Below are positions 26,440 to 34,900 of a DNA stretch of 34,900 bases, in pieces. This DNA is from Dichotomocladium elegans (Eukaryota; Mucoromycota; Mucoromycetes; Mucorales; Lichtheimiaceae), in assembly GCA_025716815.1 (NCBI GenBank), contig JAIXMN010000074.1, positions 1-34,900 on the forward strand, in the 5' to 3' direction. Numbering within the stretch: the stretch's first letter is position 1; each line of letters begins with the position of its first letter. The position numbers and the translations under genes are program-made. Below the pieces are notes generated by a model. That model was not told the origin of the DNA. It saw only the letters and a program-made list of their open reading frames with translations, and did no database searches.

Positions 26440-26745
26440 CCTGAAACTAAGACGGTGATGAATTTGGCATATTGATGTTCAGGAACCATTATTTCCGGAT
26501 CCGCCTGCGAGGCGGATACTTGCACCTATCAAAGGTACTTCCTCTATCCAGGATCCATCACTGGTCTTGAGAGGACAATGAAAAGGAATGCTCTCATCCG
26601 ATACGTCCTAACAGGATAAGCACTTACATCGCCGTTCTAATAGAATTATATAAAAGAGAGATATTTTATTTTCAGGATAAAACATCAACCTCAAAGATAC
26701 TTTCTAGTTGTCTTTTTTTCACTCTCTCTAACCCATCCACCTCAT
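26440..26745 (+). promoter_or_regulatory. Repeat unit R, copy 2: probable hAT transposase promoter
   Basis: It contains TATATAAAAG at 26647-26656, about 220 bp before the transposase ATG, followed by a pyrimidine-rich stretch typical of fungal start regions. The whole unit is repeated at 24055. A possible 5' UTR intron (GT 26798 to AG 26858, with a CTAAT branch-like motif) follows. Confidence 0.55.
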
Positions 26746-26877
26746 CTCGTCTCAACTACCACAAACGCATCAAGTACCTCGCACTTTATTTTTTCTTGTA
26801 AATATCATTCAAGCTTGACTCACCTCACACTTGGTTACTAATATGTCTTTAAATACAGACACTTACCAAAGATCACT

Positions 26878-29191
26878 ATGTCCAACTCAAGCACTTCTAA
26901 CCTTGGCAAACGTTCCTCTGATCTTATGGTCAGCAGCGATTCTGAAGTTGATGTAGGTTATCAAATATTAACTAGAGACCTGCCTTCTGAGCTGTCAATT
27001 TCGAAACAGGGAATGCCCAGGTTATCCAGGGGAGGCAGCTTTATGTCCCTTGACCGCCAAGATTCCATCACGTCAATTGATTCCGAGTGGGATGAGGACA
27101 ATGGCAATGGCAATGGCGGCGGCCAGGACTCAAGCTCCGTCCAGTCCGCCGAAGGAGTGAGCGTCAAGGCCCGAAAGAACTGGGTGTACAAATGGTTTGA
27201 CGCCGTTGAAGATCCAGTAACCAATACGCTCTATTACCGGTGTCGATTCACCGTTGGGAGCAAGGCATCACGTTGCAATAAGCGGTACAAGGACCCACGA
27301 GGTTCCACGACTGTTCTGAAGAAGCACCTTGGGACCCATTGCATTACTGCGGACACGTCGCTTACGCCGACCCAGCAAGGGACATTCCTTGACCGGCACT
27401 TCAGAGGTAGTGGGGATCTCATCCCTCCCCAATTCAACGATGAGCAGTTTAGACAAGCACTCGCGCTTTTCGTTGTGTCTGCGGCTTTGCCATTTACAAT
27501 TGTCGAGAATCGCCACTTTCATACATTACTCAACCTTGCGCAATCAGCACCAAATCCAAGAGCAGTCAAACCGCCAAGCAACGATACGCTTGCACGCGCT
27601 GTATCTCACCTGTACGAGTATTACAAGTCTCGGATTATTGTCGTCCTACAAGAGCAAGAGAATCTGGCGTATACTGTTGACGCTTGGACCAGCGAATGGA
27701 GAACTGCCTTCCTCGGCGTCACCGTTCATTGGATTGACACCGAGTGGACACAACAGTCGATTGTTTTGGGTTTCGAAGAGCTTGTTGGACCACACACAGG
27801 AGCAAACATGGCGGCCGCTTTTGGAAAGGTCCTAAATGACTGGGGCCTCTCAAGGAAACCATTTTTTTTGACTGCTGACAACGCGTCAAATATGATCAAG
27901 ATGGCCGAGCAAGTCGAGCGTAGTGTCGGCATCACTGTTTTTAATGCAACGGAAAATCGTATTCCTTGCATCGCGCACGTTATTAATCTCGCTGCTCAGA
28001 GTGTGATCCGCGACAGTTTAAAGGCTGAGGCAGCTGACAGCGAGCAAGGGGCTTTTGAGGACGAAGAAGAAGGACCAGATGACAACACACCAGGTAAATA
28101 TCAGAAAAAAAGATGAAATGAGCACACTTTTTCAACGCGACTAAATATCCTCACCTTAGGTATCATCTTGCGCAAACTACGGAAGGGAATTGTCAATATC
28201 CGTGCATCTCCGCAGCGGCTTGCTCAGTACCGTAGTGCTTTTGACGGCATGTTTGAAGTGGAGGAACAGGTCACCAGTAGCCCTCTCGCTTTAATCCTAG
28301 ACGTCCGCACTCGGTGGAATTCCACATACGAGATGATTCAACGGTCGCTGGAGGTCAGACGCGCATACAACAATACTTGTCACAACATTCCAGGACTTGA
28401 ACAATATGTGCTGTCTGATGACGAATGGTTGTGCTTGGAGAAAGTTTCATTATTGCTTCACGAATTTGCCAAACTGACACCACTGCTCTCTGGCGCGACA
28501 TACCCAACCTTGAACCTTGTAATTCTCTCATATAACCGGTTGCTTGACCATCTGGAAAACTTTGAGGAGGACTGGAAAAATGTAAGCGAGGTTACAGTGA
28601 AGCGATTCCAGACACCAAACTTAATATGTTGATTCGTAGGAATGGCCCGCGCTATCAGAAGCAGCACGCTGTGGATGGGCAAAATTAAAAGGCTACTACT
28701 GCAAGGCCGAAGGACATGCCTTTGCTGTCGCGACTGCTATGGATCCACGGCTGAAATTCCAATGGTGGGAGGACGAGAACTGGGGACACTTCGGTGATGT
28801 TGCGAAAGAGCAAGTGCAAGCGACCTGGGAAGCGTACAAGCCGATTGCTGGTCATGAGTCGTCCATTTGCAATCCAGATGCCTTAATCAGGAGGCCGCAA
28901 AGGATTGCTGACCAGCTGCAGGCATACGTCTCCGCAAATTGTATATTTGATGAGACAAACGGTGTCAATCAGGAGCTTGTTCTCAACTACTGGCGCGGCG
29001 AGGTGAACGAATGGAAAGAGCTGAAGACAATGGCGCGCAGATACCTGGCAATACCAGCATCGTCAGTCGGTTCGGAGCGCACATTTTCACGAGCAAAGCA
29101 TTACATTCCAGCATCAAGAAATCGGCTCAATCCTGCAAAGCTTCGCGAGAGTGTACTTGTCAACTCGTGGTGTACATATTTCGGCGAGTAG
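26878..29191 (+). CDS. hAT transposase, three exons, intact (729 aa)
   Basis: The exons are 26878-28093, 28160-28581 and 28640-29191. Introns of 66 and 58 bp have GTAAAT/TTAG and GTAAGC/GTAG ends and keep the frame. In order there is an acidic Ser-rich N-terminus and a BED-type zinc finger (YYRCRFTVGSKASRC with H-x4-H KKHLGTHCI). The RNase H-like catalytic domain has YTVDAWTSEWRTAFLGVT, FFLTADNASNMIK and RIPCIAHVINLAAQ (C-x2-H). The insertion domain has DVRTRWNSTYEM, and the C-terminal dimerisation domain has YLAIPASSVGSERTFSRAKH. All hallmark segments are present with no stop or shift. It cuts and pastes the element by its terminal repeats. Confidence 0.93.
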
Positions 29192-29903
29192 ATGGGCGTT
29201 AGCAGGCGGCAAACTAAAAGAAGATTGTTTATGCTAGAAAGATGTCACCTTAAGCGTGAGTCTCGTAAATAAATAAAAAAAGCTTTCGCGTCGCTGTAAT
29301 TGCAGCAATTAACATCGATTAATAATACTTTGTTGCTGGTTTCGCAGTACAATTACGTACGCGGTTTCTCTGAAGGCAGACCAGCTTTGAAATGTGGTGG
29401 GCATGGGTGCAAAATTAAATTGTTCAGCTTGTGACCGTCACCCAGCCACAACCATAGGCATAACTAGCTAGTCTGAAGCCATTCTGCCAGACATCAGAAG
29501 CGTTCCAAATGGCTCCCGCGTCAGCAATTATACCACTTTGCCTTCTATGGATCAAACCCTCCAACTTTTTTAATTCCTATTGGGATTTTCTGTTCTTTGA
29601 CGCTTAATTTTTTGCTACAACTGCTAATGTCATCTTAAAATCAACTTCGGTTTTCACCTTTCTCCGTTCTGACAGTATTGCCGAATGGCCATATTCTTTC
29701 CAATTTCGCTCTATTGATGTGTTTTAATAAATCTCCTCATTTCAGCATTACGGATCACGGATTGGGACGGATTGGGACGGATTGAAGCGGTGTGGATCCG
29801 GATTGCAATTTGCAATCCGTTTAGCAAACGGATCGGATTCGGTGTGAGCAATTCGATCCGCGGTGTGGATCCGGATTGGATCCAATCCGATCCAGATCCG
29901 TCA
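29192..29903. other. hAT 3' region with right subterminal repeats
   Basis: No gene. From about 29750 it contains GGATTGGGACGGATT and GTGGATCCGGATTG-type repeats in both orientations, mirroring the left end. Confidence 0.75.
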
Positions 29904-29961
29904 ATGAGAAACGCTATCTAGGTCAGATTGAAAGTGTGGCATGCTATACTCCCATTCAGCC

Positions 29962-30220
29962 GTTTTTCGTTTTTTTTGCTTCAAATTCGAATACCAATTT
30001 TAGTATTTCGTTGCTACCCTTTTGTCAAATTTAAAGGCAATAGTAGCAAGAACATTTCAATCAAGGCTATAGGTGAGTCTTCCTTCTCTTCTTTTTACAC
30101 CAGAATAATTTTGGGAGGCCAAACATTTGTGTTTCATTCTAATTTCAAAGGAAGAAGAGAAACGAAATACTAAAACTTGTATTTGGATTTGAAGCAAAAA
30201 AGTTCTTCTTGAAAATCCTG
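29962..30220. mobile_element. MITE 2, truncated at its left end
   Basis: It aligns with the reverse complement of MITE 1 over most of its length (TTTGTCAAATTTAAAGGCAA, ATTTCAATCAAGGCTATA). The left terminal 60 bp is missing and there is a 50-60 bp subterminal deletion before the right end GAAAATCCTG. TA follows at 30221-30222. The apparent 81-codon frame across it is not a gene. Confidence 0.8.
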
Positions 30221-30644
30221 TATTGTTTACTGAAAATTTTTTGGGTGGCTTTAACTGTGTTTTAAAGCTGACTGTATTTGAAATTATTTTTTAAAAGTCA
30301 AACACCCCAGAAAGGCAACTCCGACTGAATTTGAAATGTGTAGGGATAAACTACCTTTCAACCGAAACGAAATACTGAAATCGGTATTCGAATTTGAAGC
30401 AAAAAAAACGAAAAACCTAGATGGTCTATGGTCGTTCTCATCACACTCGGTCAGTCACACCGTCAACCCAAATTAAGATTTATGTACTTTCCTTATTAAG
30501 ATCCTTGTCCGTTTGAGCGCGATAATACCGATCTGACAGACCGTTCCCAAAAATGGATCAAAAGCCGTTTTCTTGTTAGAAAGCAATAAAAGCAAGCTGT
30601 TTCTATACAATTGAGCCATATATTCTTCAATATACTATCAAAAG

Positions 30645-31715
30645 ATGACCCCAAGAAACAACAGACCCGAAAGCCTTGCTTCTTCTGACCAGGTGCGATT
30701 TGTGTATGAGGTATTTACTCCTGGAGGACAAAGCTCCCAACGGCGTAATCAGCGACGACAAGAGCGAGATCGCCATGAGCATCAAGGTAATGCTGAGCAA
30801 CCATGCATGCGAGTGTTCACTGAAGAATCCCTGTTGTTCTCAATTAAAGTTGCGCTGTTTCATTTGACAGAGGGCGAAACGTTGGAGCAACGATCCGTGC
30901 AGCAGTTAGAGCAGCAGGTCGAAGAAGGTCGAAGCCAACATAGAGAGTCATTGCTCCAAGTGCAAGAAGTGCAAGAGCAGCAGCAACAGGAAGCAATTAT
31001 AGAAGAAATGGAGGGAGACGATGGAGATGATGGTGGCTGGACAGAACAACTGGTGAAGTGGTTTTTGGAAAGCTATCATGCCAATTATCAACGCATAAAA
31101 GAAGCCCGTTCAACCCAGAGAACAGGTGCCATCTGGAGGGACATCGCTGAGAAGTACGCAAGGGATTCTGGCGATTTCACGCGCACGGTAAACGCCTTGC
31201 AAACGAAGATGCGACGCATGAAGGTCAAGTACAGGGAGATTCAAAGTGAGGTGTCGAACACGGGATCTGGTGGCCTTCCTCCCTGTGCTCGATGGGTGCA
31301 TTATGAAAAGATGAATGAAATATTTTATCGCGACTCCACTGTAAACCCAAGACGAACCAACGACTCTATCGATGGCACCCGTAATCCTCTCGCAGAAACA
31401 GTTGCAGCAGAAGCGCGAGGTGTAGCTCGTTCCCGCGAAGAAGCAGATGGGTTCGATGGTGACGAACGAGAAGAAAGCAACAGCCGTAGACGCCGCATTA
31501 CTATGAGGAACGAGCTCGCATCAATAATGCGAGACTCTAATGAAATATTAGAGCAGTCTACGGAGACTACAGCGTCATTGATACGCGAAATGATGGAGCG
31601 CACAGACACTCGATTGCGGGCTATCCATGAAGCAGCAGAAGCTCGGCATCGTGACTTCATGAATTTGATGCAACAGTTACTTGGCAATCAACAAAATGAA
31701 GTCGAAGATGAATGA
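30645..31715 (+). CDS. Harbinger accessory protein with Myb/SANT-like domain
   Basis: The protein has a Gln/Glu-rich N-terminal part, then a trihelix SANT/Myb-like domain: WTEQLVKWFLESYHANYQRI, TGAIWRDIAEKYARDSGDFT and MRRMKVKYREIQSEVSNTGS, closing with WVHYEKMNEIFY. A long charged C-terminal helix follows (IREMMERTDTRLRAIHEAAE). PIF/Harbinger elements encode such a DNA-binding partner that brings the transposase to the ends. A probable 84-bp intron (GT 30787 to AG 30870) is in phase, so both spliced and unspliced forms are open. Convergent with the transposase, 74 bp apart. Confidence 0.85.
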   Translation: MTPRNNRPESLASSDQVRFVYEVFTPGGQSSQRRNQRRQERDRHEHQGNAEQPCMRVFTEESLLFSIKVALFHLTEGETLEQRSVQQLEQQVEEGRSQHRESLLQVQEVQEQQQQEAIIEEMEGDDGDDGGWTEQLVKWFLESYHANYQRIKEARSTQRTGAIWRDIAEKYARDSGDFTRTVNALQTKMRRMKVKYREIQSEVSNTGSGGLPPCARWVHYEKMNEIFYRDSTVNPRRTNDSIDGTRNPLAETVAAEARGVARSREEADGFDGDEREESNSRRRRITMRNELASIMRDSNEILEQSTETTASLIREMMERTDTRLRAIHEAAEARHRDFMNLMQQLLGNQQNEVEDE

Positions 31716-31789
31716 AACGTGATAAACACATTGAATAAAGTACTATATTAAATCATATATTAAATTAAGATAAATTATAATAGCAATTT

Positions 31790-33423
31790 CTATGTCGAGA
31801 GCTGTTCCATCAATATGTCCTTTAATTCATCACGGAACTGGGCACCTTGTTGCCTCAACGTCGGACCACGCCTGCGACCATTGGCACCATGCACATGTAC
31901 AATATCTTCTTCGTCGTTTTCAAAGGCAGTTGAAGAATTGCTACCGGCGTCTTGGAGTTCAATCTGGCCATATGATTGAACTTCTTCCGTGGTAGTAGTC
32001 TGAAGATTAGTTGCATATGGCGACCTTTCGTCAAATATGTCGTTCTGAAGTACACAAATGTTATGCAGAATACAACAGACATATATCGTATCGGACATGG
32101 CTTCTTCACTCAGCATGTATAGGTAGTGACGTAGTATACGCCATCGCATAACAAGCTGGCTGAACGTCTGTTCGATGACAGTGCGCATTTTTGAATGTAC
32201 GACATTGAAGGCTTTGTGTGTTGGATCGGAAGATTGCCTAGGATATGGTGTAATCAGGTTGGGTCGTAAAGGATAGGCAGCATCTAATAAATAGATGAAT
32301 CCGGTAAACTCTAACTGCTTTTTCATCTGGAAGGTCGATAGAAATACATTGATAAATACCAGCAATTATATATGTTCGTGGTGGAAAGATCGATTGTGGA
32401 TCTTCAAGCATTTTACGGTTAAGCCCACCTCGTTGGAAAGCACGGCTATCGTGAGTACGTCCTATTGCATAACTCCTTAATATGTCATCCAATTTCCAGA
32501 CACGTTTGACATACCTGATTCTCCTGTATAGACGTATAAAAACTTATAATTTGCATCACAGACTGCTGTCAGGTTCATTGATATGTGGCCTTTTCGATCT
32601 CTGTGCTCCTCCCCATCACGCTGTGGCTTGTGAATAACCACGAGTTTCCCATCCAATGCACCAATGACGCCTGGTAGCCTTTTGCTGTGGTGGTTGCGAG
32701 AAACTCGGCCATCTGGAAATTCAAAAGTTTCTGACACTAAGGCGCATTCCTCGGGAGTCGCTGGCATGTGGATTAAGTTGCCATGGATATCCTTCATCGC
32801 CTTGAGGAATTTTTTGGTGTAATCGGCTACGCTACCTTGAGCGACACCAAAGTTTGCTTCGAACTGTCGGTACCCAACATGTGCATTTGCAAACCGCCAG
32901 AGAACTAACGCTATCTGCTTTTCTGGACTTGCAGCATGAGAAGCTTCTGCGACATAGCAAGGGTGTCTGGATAAAGACGCAACGAGCCAGTCGAATGTGC
33001 GCTTGTTTACGCGATAGTTTGCTTGTAACTTGACGAAGCACTGTCATCATCGCGAAGCATTGGATGCACCTCGTTCCAGAAAGATTGGGTTTTACTCCTT
33101 GCTATTTGAGGGTTACGGTAGATTTGATGGTCCTGGGCCATATGCACAAGCAGTCTGATATTCCGGCGTATAATATGGTTGCGTCGTGAATCGTTGTTCA
33201 AAATAGTTTGGATCGAATGGATGGCTTCCTTGACAATTTCTTCGATCAAAACACAATCCTCCGCTTCCTGTTCCTCAAGTCGACGTATCAACATAAGTAA
33301 CTGACGGACATCAATGCTTCTCCTGTTAACACGTTGTGACGCTGTATTGTTTGTCAATGTGTCAACTTGGTCGTTCATTTTGAAATGGTGAAGATTCTTT
33401 ATAAATGGGGTTGAAAAAAGCAA
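31790..33423 (-). CDS. PIF/Harbinger DDE transposase, spliced, one frameshift
   Basis: Inferred exons on the minus strand are 33423-32515, 32461-32360 and 32283-31790. Introns of 53 bp (GTATGT...ATAG) and 76 bp (GTATTT...TTAG) restore motifs that span them. Motifs are FDWLVASLSRHPCYV and a helix-turn-helix-like LWRFANAHVGYRQFEANFGV, then GVIGALDGKLVVI (first Asp) and HDSRAFQRGGL. The second Asp is in IADAAYPLRPN, formed across intron 2, and the Glu is in TVIEQTFSQLVMRWRILRHY. A one-base shift near 33040 splits exon 1 between the N-terminal and catalytic parts. Confidence 0.85.
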
Positions 33424-33689
33424 GCAGTAAAGAGCAACCCGAAAAATAGACTTTGCTCTTTTAAAGGTTTATTCTCGCTGCTATATCTTTTATGTACTCT
33501 TGACGGAACCATTTTTGACGGCTTGACGATGCATAAAGGCAACGATATTTCCTTTTTTATTCAGTTGAGCGACTGTTGACGGTGCATTATCCACCATCTG
33601 AATCTGGATGCTCGAACAACCCCTTTTTTGGAAGACCCTCCCGGGAAAATATGAACCATGTCTAATTTTGGATGACTGTATGACCGACC
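33424..33689. other. Harbinger right non-coding region
   Basis: Upstream region of the transposase gene. No gene seen. Confidence 0.5.
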
Positions 33690-33863
33690 GAGCGCGATGA
33701 GAACGACCTATATGAACAACTAAAATTTGTGGCAAAGTTCTTCTTGAAAATCCTGTATATACTGCTATCAATTATTCTATGAATGATGTGGAAGACACTA
33801 GTAAAAGAGCTTCTAGCAAATGCCATTGTCGAAGGAAGGAAAAGGAGAAGATTCTAGGAGCCA

Positions 33864-34158
33864 GTGTTGTAGTCGGACTCGGTGGGATTTCCCTTTTTAG
33901 TAACCACACCATTGTTGCCGTTCGAACACGTAGTCGCCTCTCGTTAACCCACGTCGCCGCCAACACGTAGTCTCCTCTCCGTTGAACACGTAGTCATCCC
34001 TCAACATGCCACGTAACCATTGCCTTATATTTGGCATCACTGCAACAGCTAGAAAAAACATATAAATACTCCCCTCTGTTACAAACAATAAAGGGCATCT
34101 TATCATATCTTCTACTTGTCTGTTCCTGGCTGCGGTCTGATCCGCCAATTACACGACA
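33864..34158 (+). repeat. Solo LTR (295 bp) with CCAG target duplication
   Basis: It starts TGTTGTAGTCGG and ends ACACGACA, flanked by CCAG at 33860-33863 and 34159-34162. It contains a TATAAATA box (34061-34068), an AATAAAG signal and three copies of AACACGTAGTC (33925, 33962, 33985). End sequences resemble the LTRs of B and C. No internal region or partner LTR is nearby. It lies 106 bp from the 3' end of tRNA-Glu. Confidence 0.75.
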
Positions 34159-34264
34159 CCAGCAAAAGCTGTTATATGCAGTCACATGACTACAACATTT
34201 GGACCGACACACGACATCCGCCAAAAAGGCGGCGGAGCTATATAGCACCTTATTCATGCGCTGA

Positions 34265-34336
34265 TTCCCCCACCGGGAATTGAACCCGGGCCACCGGTGT
34301 GAGAGACCGGGATCCTAGCCACTAGACCATAGAGGA
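34265..34336 (-). tRNA. tRNA-Glu (anticodon CUC)
   Basis: This is a 72-nt cloverleaf without an intron. The acceptor arm TCCTCTA pairs with TGGGGGA (two T-G pairs), and the discriminator is A. The anticodon stem is CCGGT/ACCGG with loop CTCTCAC, and the T arm contains GGTTCAATTCC. Both internal promoter boxes are intact. LINE copy 3 begins at the next base, 34337. The nearest T run downstream on its strand is about 35 nt away, near 34227. Confidence 0.97.
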
Positions 34337-34900
34337 GAGACCTTGTCGAGCATCGCGCGCGGCGAATTCAAGCTCTTTTTATATTTTTCAAATTTGTCAC
34401 GTGATTACCCCTATCCAATCAAACCATCCAATTTACCATTAATTGCGACCACGTTGGAAACCACCAAAACGACACAAGAAACATCCGCACCACCCCCCGA
34501 CACCCCCCGACATCGTTATCGAAGCGGAAAGGATCAGCAGACCTTCCTAAAGCATCGAAAATCCCGCAGATAAAGAAAATCAGGGGCACCCAAACACCAG
34601 GCCTTATGCCTAATCCACCCACAAGCAGCGTGCGTAGCACTCGTCCCTCGCCTGCTGCTCCCGCAACCACCCGCCCCCCTCATCAGGGGTCCCGATCTCC
34701 TACTCGACGCGCAGCAACACCAGCTCGTGCTAACGCGCGAGCCCGAACACCTGAGGCTATTGTGATCAACAGCCCATCCAACACCATTGACTCTATTACT
34801 GGTCTGGATATCTGCAGTCTCACCGACCTTGACCCGCAGCCCTTGCCCCTAAACCTGCCGGCGTGGGCTAGCGCCATGGAACGTCGCCTGAACGAACAGG
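34337..34900 (+). mobile_element. LINE copy 3, 5' part, tRNA-docked (runs off window)
   Basis: It starts GAGACCTTGTCGAGCATCGC at the base next to tRNA-Glu position 1 and points away from it. It diverges from copies 1 and 2 after about 30 bp but keeps the layout: a TTTATAT block, a C-rich segment and ORF1 with aligned residues. It is a different subfamily of the same element. Confidence 0.9.
34606..34900 (+). CDS. LINE copy 3 ORF1, N-terminal part (partial)
   Basis: The ATG at 34606 begins MPNPPTSSVRSTRPS and the frame is open to the window end. The Pro/Ala/Arg-rich start and the segment PLNLPAWASAMERRLNEQ align with copy 1's PLCLLEWALAFEHRLRAQ, which sits just before the coiled coil. Homology also extends upstream of the ATG in frame (SKRKGS, SKIP), as in copy 1, so the true start may be earlier or non-AUG. 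Confidence 0.75.
   Translation, partial: MPNPPTSSVRSTRPSPAAPATTRPPHQGSRSPTRRAATPARANARARTPEAIVINSPSNTIDSITGLDICSLTDLDPQPLPLNLPAWASAMERRLNEQ

Larger units (their letters stand above)
24700..29916 (+). mobile_element. hAT-family DNA transposon, apparently complete
   Basis: The terminal inverted repeats are TAGGGTTTCTCAT at 24700-24712 and its partner (inverted TAGCGTTTCTCAT) at 29904-29916, one mismatch. The flanking 8-mers TCTATGAC and TCTAGGTC match at six of eight bases, as expected for an aged hAT duplication. GGATCCGGATT-type subterminal repeats lie at both ends, and an intact transposase gene lies inside. About 1.5 kb before the gene (24913-26439) shows no coding sequence. Confidence 0.85.
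30364..33755. mobile_element. PIF/Harbinger-type element with rearranged left end
   Basis: It holds a Myb/SANT-like gene and a convergent Harbinger transposase. The right terminus (33690-33755) ends GAAAATCCTG and matches the MITE ends. An inner inverted repeat GTCGTTCTCATC at 30431 pairs with 33690-33710. On the left, the outer 50 bp of the terminus is replaced by a MITE-like stretch (30364-30429), so this copy may not be able to move. Confidence 0.78.

Noticed and set aside
33925..33995. Three AACACGTAGTC repeats, considered as a CRISPR-like array
   Set aside because: Repeats are 11 bp with irregular 12-26 bp spacing inside an LTR of a eukaryotic genome.

Overview
The window is a transposable-element cluster in what looks like the nuclear genome of a filamentous fungus. 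The evidence is three unrelated lineages of LTR retroelement, a LINE, a hAT element and a PIF/Harbinger element with 53-84 bp GT-AG introns, plus intron-less tRNA-Ile and tRNA-Glu genes. I lean towards Basidiomycota, but nothing here proves the phylum. I see no ordinary host protein gene; the only host genes I support are the two tRNA genes, both on the minus strand.

Layout. 1-2139: Ty3/gypsy element A (minus strand; gag, start of pol, 5' LTR), running off the left edge and probably inserted into the 3' LTR of element B. 2140-6420: gypsy element B (minus), LTRs identical over 192 bp, pol broken by one stop and one frameshift, gag reduced to a zinc-knuckle protein. 6441-11649: gypsy element C (minus), near-identical LTRs and a CACA target duplication, but several single-base frameshifts. 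11670-11743: tRNA-Ile(AAU). 11744-17043: LINE copy 1 (plus strand). 17044-17057: a 14-nt tRNA 5' fragment. 17058-17790: LINE copy 2, truncated. 17791-24054: chromodomain gypsy element D (minus), split between gag and pol by a 365-bp MITE (21828-22192). 24055-24372: a repeat that also forms the promoter region of the hAT gene. 24700-29916: a hAT transposon with an intact three-exon transposase. 29962-33755: MITE pieces and a PIF/Harbinger element with a Myb/SANT-like gene and a convergent transposase. 33864-34158: a solo LTR. 34265-34336: tRNA-Glu(CUC). 34337-34900: LINE copy 3, running off the right edge.

The most interesting pattern is at the tRNA genes. Copies 1 and 3 of the LINE begin at the base immediately 5' of mature tRNA position 1, in divergent orientation, next to two different tRNA genes. 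Copy 2 begins directly after a 14-nt remnant that reads as tRNA positions 1-14. A simple model explains all three: the LINE cuts at the tRNA 5' end, duplicates about 14 bp of the tRNA, rebuilds an intact tRNA on one side and leaves a tRNA stub at its own 3' end, so repeated insertions stack at one gene. LTR elements sit on the 3' side of both tRNA genes (B, C and nested A at tRNA-Ile; a solo LTR at tRNA-Glu).

Many of the elements' reading frames carry one-base frameshifts even where LTRs are identical. That could reflect decay, mobilisation in trans, or indel errors in the assembly. The hAT transposase is the one large gene here that is cleanly intact.
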